DNA of 64,000 nucleotides from Lysobacter capsici (GTDB taxonomy: Bacteria > Pseudomonadota > Gammaproteobacteria > Xanthomonadales > Xanthomonadaceae), in assembly GCF_018732085.1 (NCBI RefSeq), contig NZ_CP076103.1, forward strand, positions 6,138,001 to 6,202,000, read 5' to 3'. The position numbers and the translations under genes were made by a program. Of this stretch, positions 17,640 to 26,285 are shown one piece after another. Below the pieces are notes generated by a model. The model had not been told where the DNA came from. It did not search any database and saw nothing but the letters and a program-made list of their open reading frames with translations. Numbering within the stretch: the stretch's first letter is position 1; the number at the start of each line of letters is the position of its first letter.

Positions 17640-18343
17640 GCGGTTCGCCTCCAGCGGAAGCTGTAGAACACCAGCCACGCGCCGCTCAGGGCGAACAGCA
17701 GTCCGACCGACGCGGCGATGCGCAACAAGGTGTTGTTGACGTCGCTGCGTTCCTGGTAATCCATGATGTGGAACATCCACAGGAAATCGAACCAGCGCCA
17801 CAGGCTGTGGCGACGCGCCAGCAGATCGCCGGTGTCGGGCGAAAAATAGAACGTGGTCGCGCCGCTGTCGGCGAAACGCACCGCCCACATCGGCACCGGC
17901 CGTTTCGCCACTTCCTGCGGCGCCTTGGTCACCCATTCCACGCCGATGATCTCGGCCTCGCCCTGGTAGGCCTTGCGCGCGAGCGCGACCACCGTGCCGC
18001 GTTCCAGCGGGGTGATCTTCGCGCCGCTGCGCGCGTCGATCAGCGAGGCCTGTTTGTCTTGCCCGATTTTTTCCTGCTTGACCTCATACACCTCCTGGTC
18101 CAGCAAGCGCTTGAGCTTGATCGAGGTGATGTTGGGATAGCGATCGAGCAACGCGGCCTGCCCGATCCGCGGCGTGGCGGCGGCGAGCGATTCGTTATGC
18201 GCGTGGGCGAGGTGATCGCCGTGAATGATCTCGAGCGGAACGACGGTCATGTAGACCCCGCTGATCATCCAAAGCAGCGCCTGCACGCCGATGATCAGGC
18301 CGATCCACTTGTGGGCGCGGCGCGCCCAGAATGCGGGTTTCAT
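17636..18343 (-). CDS. PepSY-domain membrane protein
   Basis: A 235-residue protein with an N-terminal helix (WIGLIIGVQALLWMISGVYM), a periplasmic PepSY-like region, the paired LWMFHIMDYQERSDVNN motif and a C-terminal helix (LRIAASVGLLFALSGAWLVF). It is paralogous to the N-terminal half of the following fusion protein. PepSY membrane proteins of this type are often encoded with TonB-dependent receptors and take part in reduction of siderophore-bound iron or other metals. It overlaps the next gene by four bases and follows the receptor by 70 bases, so these form one operon. Confidence 0.82.
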   Translation of the reverse strand: MKPAFWARRAHKWIGLIIGVQALLWMISGVYMTVVPLEIIHGDHLAHAHNESLAAATPRIGQAALLDRYPNITSIKLKRLLDQEVYEVKQEKIGQDKQASLIDARSGAKITPLERGTVVALARKAYQGEAEIIGVEWVTKAPQEVAKRPVPMWAVRFADSGATTFYFSPDTGDLLARRHSLWRWFDFLWMFHIMDYQERSDVNNTLLRIAASVGLLFALSGAWLVFYSFRWRRTA

Positions 18344-18413
18344 AAGATGTCTCGCAATGCCTGGATACCCTGCCCGCCCCACCGGCTCGCGCCGATGGAA
18401 CGGGCACCGTCGA

Positions 18414-21146
18414 CTACCAGCGGTAACCGAACCGCGCATACCAACGCCGACCCAGCAGATCGTAGGTCATGGTGTCGGTGTTGGCGTCGGTGTAGCTCTG
18501 GATGAAGGGCGGCTTCTTGTCGAACAGGTTGTCGATCCCGAACGACACGTCGAACGATTTCGCCGGCGAGTACTTGAGCTGCACGTTGTGATAGCTCACG
18601 CTCGGCGAGTGATCGCCGATGTCGCCGCGCGCGGCATTGATGTCGTCGGCCTTGCCGATGTACTGCAGGCTGTAGGTGCCCGACCATTCATCGCGGCTCA
18701 TCGTCAACGAGGTGAACGCGCGCCAATGGGTGTAGCTGCCACGCCCGCCGGTGATCTTGCCCGCGTAGTGGATGACTTCGGCCCCGGGGAACGGGCGCAC
18801 GTCGTACTTGTCCAGATACGACACGTCCAGGCTAAAACTGGAATCGAAGCCGGCCAGGTCGAACTCGTACAGACCGCCCAGGTCGATGCCCGACACGCGT
18901 TCGTCGGCGGCGTTGACCGGCTGCGAAGACAGGAAGTCGACCTCGCCGGTGATCGGGTTGCGGGTGAAGTTCTCGTTGCTGCAGAACGGATGCGCCAGGC
19001 CCGGGGTGTTGTAGCAGATCGCCAGCTTGGTCGATCCGTCGATGCGCTGGATCGCGTTGTCGATGCGGATGTTGAAGTAGTCCGCGGTCAAGGTCAGGCC
19101 CGGCGCGAAGCCCGGTGTCCACACCGCGCCGAGGGTCAGCGAGCGCGCGTCTTCCGGTTCCAGGTTGTTGTTGCCGCCCGAGGTGGTCAGGATGGTGTTG
19201 CCCGGTTGCACGTAACCGGCCGGCACGCCGTAGGCCTGGCAGTTCTGCCGCAGCTGCGAACCGGCCGGCTGGCTGGCCCAGCCGCTGCACGGATCGGTGG
19301 TGGTCAGGTTGCCTTCGGCGATGCCGCCGAACAGCTCGGGGATGTTGGGGATGCGGAACGCGGTCGCGTAGTTGGCGCGCAACTTCAACGACGGCACCAC
19401 CTGCCAGTCCAGCCCGACCTTGTAATTGATGTCTTCGCCGAACAGGTCGTAATCGGAGTAACGCACCGCCGCGTTCAAGGTCAACGATTCGGCGAAGCGA
19501 CGGCCTTGCAGCAGCGGCACGGCGAATTCGGCGAAGGCTTCCTTGGCCAGGTATTCGCCGGCGATCGTATCTTGTTGGTTGGTGTTGGCGATGCCGAGCA
19601 CGGTCAGCGGGTCCGGATCGCGCCAGCCGCGCTCCTTGCGCACCTCGATGCCCGAGGCGAAACCGACCCAGCCGGCCGGCAGTTCGAACAACTGGCCGCT
19701 CAGGTTCGCGGTGAAGCTTTTCTGCTCGTTGCCGCCGTGATCGCGGGTGGTGAACAGGATGTAGTCCAGCACCTTCTGCGAGATATCGCCGTAACCGAGG
19801 TAATCGCCGCACGGAATCGCCGCGCCCGGCGCGTTGCTGCAGATCGCCGGGTTGAGCGTGTTGTCGACGCGGTCGAGATTGGCGACCTTGGTCGATCCGT
19901 CGGTGCCGGTGTTGCGGCCCCAGTTGATCGCCGCCGACCAGTCCCAGTTCATGCCGAGGCGTCCTTCCAGCCCGACCACCGCGCGGAAGGTGTTGGTTTC
20001 CTGGAAGAACTCGCGCGGCCCGGCTTCCTGCAGGCGCCTGCGTTGCAGCAGCAGGTTCTGCCCGGTCGGATTGGTCGGGTGATTGGCGGCGATGTTGATC
20101 GGGCGGTAGACGCCCAGTCCGCCCGGCGCCGCCAGCTGGTCCGACTGACGGTTGGTGTACATCAACTCGGTGAACAGGCTCAGCTCGTCGCTCAGGTGCA
20201 TGTCGCCCAGCACGCTGGCGCTGATGCGCTTGATCGGGTTGACCGCGTTGAGGGTCGGGTTGCCGTTGTAGTTGTGCTTGGCGGCCGAATACGGTTCGTA
20301 GAAATTGCCGTTGCCGCCCAGCACCTGGTTGAAGTTGACCCGCCGGCCGTCGGCGAGCAAAGCGCGGCCGCCGATCGTGGTCGAACTGCCGACGCACTCC
20401 AGGCGGCCGTCGACTTCGCCCAGGCCGCACGGCGCGCGCGAAGCCATGTTGACCGTGCCGCCTTCGGAATAGCTCAGGCCCGCCATCAACGAACCGCGAT
20501 CGCTGTGGGTGCCCCAGACCAGGTCGAACGCGGCATCGTCGCCGTCGTTCTCGAAGGTCTGACCGTAGCGCACCGCGACTTCGGCGCCGTCGTACTTTTT
20601 CTTGGTGATGATGTTGACCACGCCGGCGACGGCGTCGGCGCCGTAGATCGCCGAGGCGCCGTCCTTGAGCACTTCGATGCGCTCGATCAACGCCACCGGG
20701 ATCATGTTGAGATCCACCGAACTGTTGGCGCCGGTGCCGCCGTTGACGACGCGGCGGCCGTTCAACAGCACCAGGGTGCGGTTGATGCCCAGGCCGCGCA
20801 GATTGACCTGGCTGGTGCCGTAGCCGTTCTCGGCCCAATACGCGTTGGACTGGCTGCCGGCGAAACCGGCCGAGGCCGGCAGGCGCTGCAGCAAGGTGTC
20901 GACCGAGGTGGCGCCGGAACGTTCGATCGCTTCGGCGTCCAGCACCGTGACCGGGCCGACGCCCGACAGCTGCAGCCGCTTGATGTGGCTGCCGGTGACC
21001 TGCACCGCGTCGAGCGTGGTGGCTTGCTCGGGGGCTTGCCCGGCCGCCGGTTGCGCGCCGCCGTCCTGGGCGAACGACGACGGAACAAAACCAACGCACA
21101 GCAGCAGGCCTACGGCCGCCGCGAGGGGGTCGCGCTTGAAAAACAT
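18414..21146 (-). CDS. TonB-dependent outer-membrane receptor
   Basis: A 910-residue protein with a signal peptide (AAAVGLLLCVGFVPSSFAQ), a plug domain (LDAVQVTGSHIKRL as the TonB-box area, then GVGPVTVLDAEAIERSGATS and NLRGLGINRTLVLLNGRR) and a long beta-barrel ending in an aromatic residue (YARFGYRW). The plug motif LIERIEVLKDGASAIYGADA is typical of the family. Operon partners (PepSY protein, ferredoxin/flavin reductase fusion) point to uptake of a metal chelate that is reduced after import. Iron is most likely by family; the CopL gene upstream leaves copper open. Confidence 0.9.
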   Translation of the reverse strand: MFFKRDPLAAAVGLLLCVGFVPSSFAQDGGAQPAAGQAPEQATTLDAVQVTGSHIKRLQLSGVGPVTVLDAEAIERSGATSVDTLLQRLPASAGFAGSQSNAYWAENGYGTSQVNLRGLGINRTLVLLNGRRVVNGGTGANSSVDLNMIPVALIERIEVLKDGASAIYGADAVAGVVNIITKKKYDGAEVAVRYGQTFENDGDDAAFDLVWGTHSDRGSLMAGLSYSEGGTVNMASRAPCGLGEVDGRLECVGSSTTIGGRALLADGRRVNFNQVLGGNGNFYEPYSAAKHNYNGNPTLNAVNPIKRISASVLGDMHLSDELSLFTELMYTNRQSDQLAAPGGLGVYRPINIAANHPTNPTGQNLLLQRRRLQEAGPREFFQETNTFRAVVGLEGRLGMNWDWSAAINWGRNTGTDGSTKVANLDRVDNTLNPAICSNAPGAAIPCGDYLGYGDISQKVLDYILFTTRDHGGNEQKSFTANLSGQLFELPAGWVGFASGIEVRKERGWRDPDPLTVLGIANTNQQDTIAGEYLAKEAFAEFAVPLLQGRRFAESLTLNAAVRYSDYDLFGEDINYKVGLDWQVVPSLKLRANYATAFRIPNIPELFGGIAEGNLTTTDPCSGWASQPAGSQLRQNCQAYGVPAGYVQPGNTILTTSGGNNNLEPEDARSLTLGAVWTPGFAPGLTLTADYFNIRIDNAIQRIDGSTKLAICYNTPGLAHPFCSNENFTRNPITGEVDFLSSQPVNAADERVSGIDLGGLYEFDLAGFDSSFSLDVSYLDKYDVRPFPGAEVIHYAGKITGGRGSYTHWRAFTSLTMSRDEWSGTYSLQYIGKADDINAARGDIGDHSPSVSYHNVQLKYSPAKSFDVSFGIDNLFDKKPPFIQSYTDANTDTMTYDLLGRRWYARFGYRW

Positions 21147-21261
21147 GGGTTCTCTCTCCCCGAAAGGTATGACGTGTTCGAAGCCGGCCCGCGGCCCCTG
21201 GTCAGGAACCAAGCGAATGCCAAGGGCGCGGCGGAATGTCGCCGGAGGCGACCGAACAGGG

Positions 21262-21693
21262 TCAGGCGATCGGAGGTCGGAACAGTCGCGAGATTTCCTC
21301 GCCGGCCGGCGGCAGCAGCGGCTGGGCGAGATAGGCCGAGGCCAGCAGATACTGGGCGGCGAACAAGGGCGCGTTGCGCCCCGGGAAGAAGGTCAGCATG
21401 CAGCTGCAGGCGCAGCCGGACAGGCCGTCGCAATCGCAGTCGTCGTGATGGGCCAGCGGCGAGGCGGGATCGTGGCCGGCGGTTTGCTTGCCCGCATCAA
21501 CGCCGGCGGCAACATCGGCGGCTTTTGCCTTGGCCTGGGCGGCCGTCGCGTTCGAATGATGCGATGCACTGCTCTGGGTAGCGCGCCCCAGCTCGTTCAC
21601 CGCCATCCGCGTCGCCGCCCACGCGCTGAAGATTCCGTCCGTGCAGAGCACCAGAATAAGGGCAATTCGCAGTAGCACGCGGAGCGACGGCAT
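21262..21693 (-). CDS. copL: Second CopL-family protein
   Basis: A 143-residue protein with a signal (LRVLLRIALILVLCTDGIFSAWA), His-rich patches (ASHHSN, LAHHDDCDCDG) and a Cys cluster (CDCDGLSGCACSC), ending in LFRPPIA like the CopL at 5661-6092. I chose the ATG at 21693. A longer frame to 21750 would run through the putative operators. It lies 115 bases ahead of the TonB-dependent receptor on the same strand, an unusual place for CopL, which normally precedes copper-resistance genes. Confidence 0.78.
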   Translation of the reverse strand: MPSLRVLLRIALILVLCTDGIFSAWAATRMAVNELGRATQSSASHHSNATAAQAKAKAADVAAGVDAGKQTAGHDPASPLAHHDDCDCDGLSGCACSCMLTFFPGRNAPLFAAQYLLASAYLAQPLLPPAGEEISRLFRPPIA

Positions 21694-21716
21694 GAGCGTG
21701 TAGCGAGACCATGAGC

Positions 21717-21808
21717 TTGTATATACCACAGCAATAACATGCCTATACAAGCACTGTCAAACACATTGCGTTGCAGCATGCGCGGCCGTTGGCGCGGTTG
21801 TATAGACC
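21717..21808. promoter_or_regulatory. Three TTGTATA-type operator candidates between copL and the GntR gene
   Basis: The divergent intergenic region holds TTGTATATACC (21717-21727), CTATACAAG in the opposite direction (21743-21751) and TTGTATAGACC (21798-21808, 17 bases before the regulator start). HutC-subfamily GntR proteins commonly bind TGTATA-type sites. The arrangement suggests that the regulator controls both itself and the CopL/receptor operon. Binding is inferred, not shown. Confidence 0.6.
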
Positions 21809-21824
21809 TGTAATGCTACGGCGC

Positions 21825-22544
21825 ATGGACGCTCCCAAGCCGCACTATCTCAAGCTCAAGCACTACATTCTTCGGCATGTCACCGACGGCGACTGGAAGC
21901 CCGCCAGCCGCATTCCCAGCGAGAACGACCTGGTCAAGAAGTTCGGCATCTCGCGCATGACCGTGAACCGCGCGCTGCGCGAATTGACCGACAGCGGCGT
22001 GCTCGAACGCGTCCAGGGCGTGGGCACCTTCGTCGCCGGGCCGAAGGCGGAATCGGCGATGTTCGAAGTGCGCAGCATCCGCGACGAGATCGTGTCGCGC
22101 GGCCAGATCCACAGCGTGCAGGTGCTGACCTGCGAGGCGGTGCAGGCGCGCGCGACGGTCACCGCGCAGTTCGCGCTGGCGCCGGGCAGCGAGCTGTTCC
22201 ACACCCGATTGCTGCACAACGCCAACGGCAAACCGCTGCAACTGGAAGACCGCTTCGTCAACCCGGCCTGCGCGCCCGAGTACCTGGAGCTGGATTTCCA
22301 CGCCGAGATTCCGCACCAGTACCTGATGCGGGTCGCGCCGCTGGAACGCACCGAGCACGTCATCGAAGCCGAAGTCGCGCACAAGCGCATGGCCGCGCAA
22401 CTGGCCGTGCACGAAGGCGACCCGCTGCTGGTGCTGACCCGGCGCACCTGGTCGCGCAGCCAGGTCGCCAGCTATGTGCGGCTGATCTGTCCGGCCTCGC
22501 AGTACCGCTTCGTGGGCTCGTTCTCGGTCGGCGATTCGCGCTAG
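21825..22544 (+). CDS. GntR-family regulator, HutC/UTRA subfamily
   Basis: A 239-residue protein. The N-terminal winged helix has the GntR pattern: LKHYILRHVTDGDWKPASRIPSENDL, FGISRMTVNRALRELTDSGVL, and the wing ERVQGVGTFVAGP. Residues of about 90-239 form the ligand-binding UTRA domain, with LFHTRLLHNANGKPLQLEDRFV and LLVLTRRTWSRSQVASYVRL. UTRA regulators usually sense sugars, histidine-derived compounds or other small molecules. An in-frame ATG four codons upstream (21813) is also possible. It is divergent from the CopL/receptor operon. Confidence 0.88.
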   Translation: MDAPKPHYLKLKHYILRHVTDGDWKPASRIPSENDLVKKFGISRMTVNRALRELTDSGVLERVQGVGTFVAGPKAESAMFEVRSIRDEIVSRGQIHSVQVLTCEAVQARATVTAQFALAPGSELFHTRLLHNANGKPLQLEDRFVNPACAPEYLELDFHAEIPHQYLMRVAPLERTEHVIEAEVAHKRMAAQLAVHEGDPLLVLTRRTWSRSQVASYVRLICPASQYRFVGSFSVGDSR

Positions 22545-22634
22545 CCACGCCGTCGCCGCAGCGGCCACCTCACCGGTCGGCGGCCGGGGTTTGCGCGGGC
22601 TATAGTGCCCGCCGTTTCCTCACGATCGCGCGCC

Positions 22635-23000
22635 ATGAACCTCATTGCCCACGTAGAGATTCCGGTCCTCGACCTGGACCGCGCCATCGGCTTCTACAGC
22701 AGCGTCTTCGGCATCGCGTTCGGCCGGAGCGTGCAGGTCCACGACAGCACGATGGCGTATTTCCCGTTCGAGCCGGGCCAGGGCGGCGCCAGCGGCGCGC
22801 TCGCGCAGGGCCCGGAATATGCGCCGTCGACGACCGGCGCGGTGGTGTATTTCAGCGTGGACGATGTCGGCGCGACCCTCGACAAAGCCGTCGCGTTGGG
22901 CAGCACGATCCTGTTCCTGGCGTCCGCGGTCACCCAGCAAGGCATGATCGCCGAGATCAGCGACAGCGAAGGCAATCGCATCGCGATCCAGTCGCGCTGA
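22635..23000 (+). CDS. VOC-superfamily (glyoxalase-like) protein
   Basis: A 121-residue single-module protein with the vicinal oxygen chelate pattern: HVEIPVLDLDRAIGFYSSVFG at the start, FPFEPGQGGASGALAQG in the middle and EISDSEGNRIAIQSR at the end. Candidate metal ligands are His6 and the late Glu in the DSEGN area. Members include glyoxalases, antibiotic-binding proteins and dioxygenases; specificity cannot be told from sequence. Confidence 0.85.
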   Translation: MNLIAHVEIPVLDLDRAIGFYSSVFGIAFGRSVQVHDSTMAYFPFEPGQGGASGALAQGPEYAPSTTGAVVYFSVDDVGATLDKAVALGSTILFLASAVTQQGMIAEISDSEGNRIAIQSR

Positions 23001-23050
23001 CGGTGCTCGGGTTGTCCGCCGCTCGCTGCCGAGACGATCGCGGCGGTGAA

Positions 23051-23272
23051 TCAGCGCGGCGCCGGGCAAGGATGCTGGCCGTCGCCGTAGCTCAGGCAGC
23101 CGAGGTAGGACGAGAAGCAATAGGCCGGATCGACGCCGCCGCTGCTCAGGCAGGATTCGTAGTTGCGCTCGCAACGCTTGCACACGTCGGTCGCGGCGTT
23201 CGCGCTGACGAACATCGACATGCCGAACACGAATGCGGCCAATGCCACGGTGCGGATTGCCTGCGGTTTCAT
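23051..23272 (-). CDS. Small secreted six-Cys protein, family member B
   Basis: A 73-residue protein with a signal peptide (VALAAFVFGMSMFVSANA) and a mature part with six Cys (DVCKRCERNYESC, AYC, LGC, HPC). AGGAGG precedes the ATG at 23272 at good spacing. It is a paralogue of the protein at 12078-12287: same signal core, same Cys order and the same GDGxHPCP end. Two unlinked copies in one window suggest a family maintained by the organism. Function unknown. Confidence 0.75.
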   Translation of the reverse strand: MKPQAIRTVALAAFVFGMSMFVSANAATDVCKRCERNYESCLSSGGVDPAYCFSSYLGCLSYGDGQHPCPAPR

Positions 23273-23631
23273 CGAAGCCTCCTGAAGTTTCGGTTGCCGA
23301 CGCTTGCGCCGGGCGTGGCGCCTTGCATGGCCGCTCGATCGTAGGCGCGCGGGCAGACGCGATTTGTGCGCGGCGACGCAGTTCGTCGGGCCAGCGATCG
23401 ACGCGGGCCGATCGGTATTGCGGCGCAGCACCGCCGGGTTGATTCAATAACGAATCGATCCGCGCATGCCGCCGGATCGCGCGGTTCGGGTTTTTTGATC
23501 GACCGCGTCTGTACTAGGGCAGGGACTTGCCGACCACGCACCTCGCTCGCATCGCGCTATCCGCGCACTCGCCCGGAGGCGCCCGCGAAACGTCGTGCCT
23601 GCGTCGTATCGACGCCAACAGGAGAACCACC

Positions 23632-24237
23632 ATGTCGAAACTCAGAACCGCCCTCTTCGCCGCCGTCTCCGCCATGACCTTGCTCGGTGCCGGCTCGGCC
23701 GGCGCGAGCACGTTCCAGGTATGGGACAGTGCGATCTCGAACTGGTCCAACAACGGCGTCACCCATTTCACCGGGCCGACGTCCGCCTCGTACGTGGGCA
23801 TATCGATTCCCTGCAATGCCGACATCACCGTGTCGGTCGTCGCCGGCGTGGCCACCGTCACCAATGCGACGTTCTCGGGTTCCACCGCCTGCTCCGGGAT
23901 CGTGCCGTACTTTCTGCCGTGGGCGGTGACGGCCGCGCCCTACACCGGCGGCAATCCGCCGTTCGCCGGCGCGCCGACGCTGTCGCCGGTGCTGTCCAGC
24001 ATCACCATCAGCGGAATCAAGCTGTATCTCCCGCCGCCGATCAACATCAATTGCCCCGGCACCACCGGTTCCATCACCGGAGTATTGGATGTCACCGATC
24101 AGCTCGGCGCGCCGCCGGCGGCCCCCACGCCCAATCGGCTCGCATTCAAGGGCAACCTCGGTCCCTGCGCCGTGCAGACCCGCACCAGCACCGCGCCCAA
24201 CAGCCTGGTCGCCAATCCCGCGGTGCGCATTCTCTAG
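23632..24237 (+). CDS. Secreted PraB-like protein, copy 1
   Basis: A 201-residue protein with a signal peptide (AVSAMTLLGAGSAGA) and CAGGAG upstream of the ATG. The mature protein is Gly/Thr/Ser/Pro-rich and beta-strand-like (FTGPTSASYVGISIPCNADITV, SSITISGIKLYLPP) with three to four spaced Cys. It resembles the PraA/PraB alkane-oxidation-associated secreted proteins of Pseudomonas, but the match is by general pattern only. It shares the MSKLRT start, the GGNPPFAGAPTLSP block and the GPCAVQTRT block with the next gene, so the two arose by tandem duplication. Confidence 0.6.
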   Translation: MSKLRTALFAAVSAMTLLGAGSAGASTFQVWDSAISNWSNNGVTHFTGPTSASYVGISIPCNADITVSVVAGVATVTNATFSGSTACSGIVPYFLPWAVTAAPYTGGNPPFAGAPTLSPVLSSITISGIKLYLPPPININCPGTTGSITGVLDVTDQLGAPPAAPTPNRLAFKGNLGPCAVQTRTSTAPNSLVANPAVRIL

Positions 24238-24428
24238 CGCGGCGCACGCGGCCTGGTTCGATCGTATCGGTTCGCTGCGACAGCGAGCGCAGCGAGCGAT
24301 ACGCATCCGATCGTGATCCGACGCGATCGAAATGCGGGCGCGATTCGAACGGCGCGGCCGGGCTTGTCACCCGGCCGCGTCCGACCGATCGCACGCATCG
24401 TCCATCGACGTCCAACCGGAGCCTCATC

Positions 24429-25019
24429 ATGTCGAAACTCAGGACCACGCTACTCACGCTCGCCGCGACCACGAGCGTGTTCGCCGCCGCATCGGCCTCG
24501 GCCGCATCGTTCGAAGTGTGGAACGGCGCGAGCTGGACGGACAACGGCATCGTCCACTTCGTCGGACCGACCACGCTGGCGTACCTGGGCACCCAACTGC
24601 CCTGCGACGCCGATTTCACCGTCGCGATCGTTGCGGGCGCGGCCAATGTCACCAACGCGAGCTTCAGCGGCGTGTCGGCGTGCAGCTCGATCGGTTCCTA
24701 CAACCTGCCGTGGCCGGTGGCCGCGCCGATTCCCTACACCGGCGCGAATCCGCCGTTCGCCGGCGCACCGACCTTGTCGCCGACGCTGTCGACGGTGAAG
24801 ATCAGCGGCATCCGCCTGCTGGCGTTCGCCTACTGCCCGGGCGCCACCACCACCGGTTCGATCACCGGTGTGCTCGATGCGAGCGATCAAGCCGGCGCGA
24901 CGCCCGCGAACAATCGCTTCGTGTTCAAGGGGCTCCTGGGGCCTTGCGCGGTGCAGAGCCGAACCAACACCATCCCCTACAGCCTGCAGGCGGACATCCC
25001 GGTGCGGGTGGTGCCCTGA
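24429..25019 (+). CDS. Secreted PraB-like protein, copy 2
   Basis: A 196-residue paralogue of the preceding protein: signal peptide (LLTLAATTSVFAAASASA), then FVGPTTLAYLGTQLPCDADF, GANPPFAGAPTLSPTLS and GLLGPCAVQSRTNT. The pair has conserved Cys positions and diverges mainly in the loop that holds LYLPPPINI in copy 1 and LLAFAY here. The 190 bases between the genes carry no recognisable gene. Likely secreted or surface-bound; function unknown. Confidence 0.6.
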   Translation: MSKLRTTLLTLAATTSVFAAASASAASFEVWNGASWTDNGIVHFVGPTTLAYLGTQLPCDADFTVAIVAGAANVTNASFSGVSACSSIGSYNLPWPVAAPIPYTGANPPFAGAPTLSPTLSTVKISGIRLLAFAYCPGATTTGSITGVLDASDQAGATPANNRFVFKGLLGPCAVQSRTNTIPYSLQADIPVRVVP

Positions 25020-25169
25020 GGTCGCGACCTCGCAGCCGAGCGAATCGTTACCCAGGACAGACAGCCGAGTCGAACCGCTCGCCTGTCTGTCCACACCGCT
25101 TTAAACCATTACGCGGCCGACATCATCTCAAGCCTTCCTGTCACTGGCGAACCCGCCCGAGGAAGCTGC

Positions 25170-26285
25170 ATGTCATCCGGAACGTACCGCGCCATGACGA
25201 TCGTCGTCGCCGTGTTGTTGTCGTGGCCCTGGCCGGGCGCGGCGGCGGCGAGCATGGACCAGGCCAACGCGCAGGCGCGGCAACTGATTCAAAAGACGAT
25301 GAAGGATCGGCGCATCCCGGGCCTGCAGATCGCGGTGGTCAAGGACGGCAAGGTGGTGCTGTCGGAAAGCTACGGTCTGGCCAATGTCGAGAACCGCTTG
25401 CCCGCAACCAAAACGACGCTGTTCCCGATCAACTCGGCGACCAAGTCGTTCACCGGCGTGGCGATGATGCAGCTGGCGCAAGCCGGGCTCGTGGACCTCA
25501 ACGCCCCGGTGTCGCGCTACCTGGACGACGTGCCCGAGGCATGGCGCGCGGTGCGCGTGCGCCAGTTGCTCGCGCATACCTCCGGGCTGCCCGATATCCT
25601 CGACGAGCAGGGCCTGCTCGGCGGCGGCACCGAGTCCAATGCGTGGACGCTGGTGAAGAACCTGCCGATGCAGGCCGCGATCGGCGAGCGCTTCGAGTAC
25701 AACCAGGTCAACTATGCCCTGCTCGCCCGGATCATCGCCAAGCAGACCAAGCTGCCGTACGAGCGTTACCTCGCGCAGCGTCAGTTCGCCGTCGCCGGCA
25801 TGCCCTCGACCCGGTTCGGCGACAGCTACGACCTGGTTCCCGGCGCGGCCACGATCTACAGCTACTTTCCGCGCAAGACCGACGACCCGGGCAGCGCCGA
25901 GCGCCTGTCGCATTGGTTCTACGACATGACGCCGAGCCTGTGGGCAGGCGGCGGCATCCAGACCACCGCCGATGACGTCGCACGCTGGATGGTCGCGCTG
26001 TCGGACGGCCGGTTGATCAGCGCCGCCAGCCTGCGCGGCATGTGGACGCCGGAGAAATTGAACGATGGCAGCGATGGAAGCTGGTCGGCCGGCTGGCCGG
26101 TGCTCGGCACGCCCGCGAATCCGCAACGCGCGGGTATCGGCGGCGCCCGCGCAGCGTTTATCGTCTATCCGGACGACAAGCTCGCGGTGATCGTGCTGAC
26201 CAACCTGGTCGGGGCGAATCCCGAGCGTTTCATTCCGCAGATTGCCGCACTGTATCAACCGACGCAGCGCGCGGCGGCGCCATGA
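25170..26285 (+). CDS. Beta-lactamase-fold serine hydrolase
   Basis: A 371-residue protein with a signal peptide (IVVAVLLSWPWPGAAAA) and GAGGAA ahead of the ATG. The class C-type motifs are present: SATK (INSATKSFTG), YNQVNYALLARII as the YxN motif, and LLAHTSGLPDI. The third motif is less clear (GIGGARAAFIVYPDD). Its stop overlaps a possible ATG of the next gene (ATGA). It may be an esterase, a D-amino-peptidase or a beta-lactamase-like enzyme. A related protein is cut by the left window edge. Confidence 0.86.
   Translation: MSSGTYRAMTIVVAVLLSWPWPGAAAASMDQANAQARQLIQKTMKDRRIPGLQIAVVKDGKVVLSESYGLANVENRLPATKTTLFPINSATKSFTGVAMMQLAQAGLVDLNAPVSRYLDDVPEAWRAVRVRQLLAHTSGLPDILDEQGLLGGGTESNAWTLVKNLPMQAAIGERFEYNQVNYALLARIIAKQTKLPYERYLAQRQFAVAGMPSTRFGDSYDLVPGAATIYSYFPRKTDDPGSAERLSHWFYDMTPSLWAGGGIQTTADDVARWMVALSDGRLISAASLRGMWTPEKLNDGSDGSWSAGWPVLGTPANPQRAGIGGARAAFIVYPDDKLAVIVLTNLVGANPERFIPQIAALYQPTQRAAAP

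Noticed and set aside
18291..21581. A plus-strand open frame of 1096 codons opposite the TonB receptor
   Set aside because: It is the antisense of a well-supported receptor gene; its product is rich in Arg, His, Gln, Val and Asp with no domain, as expected of a shadow frame in high-GC DNA.
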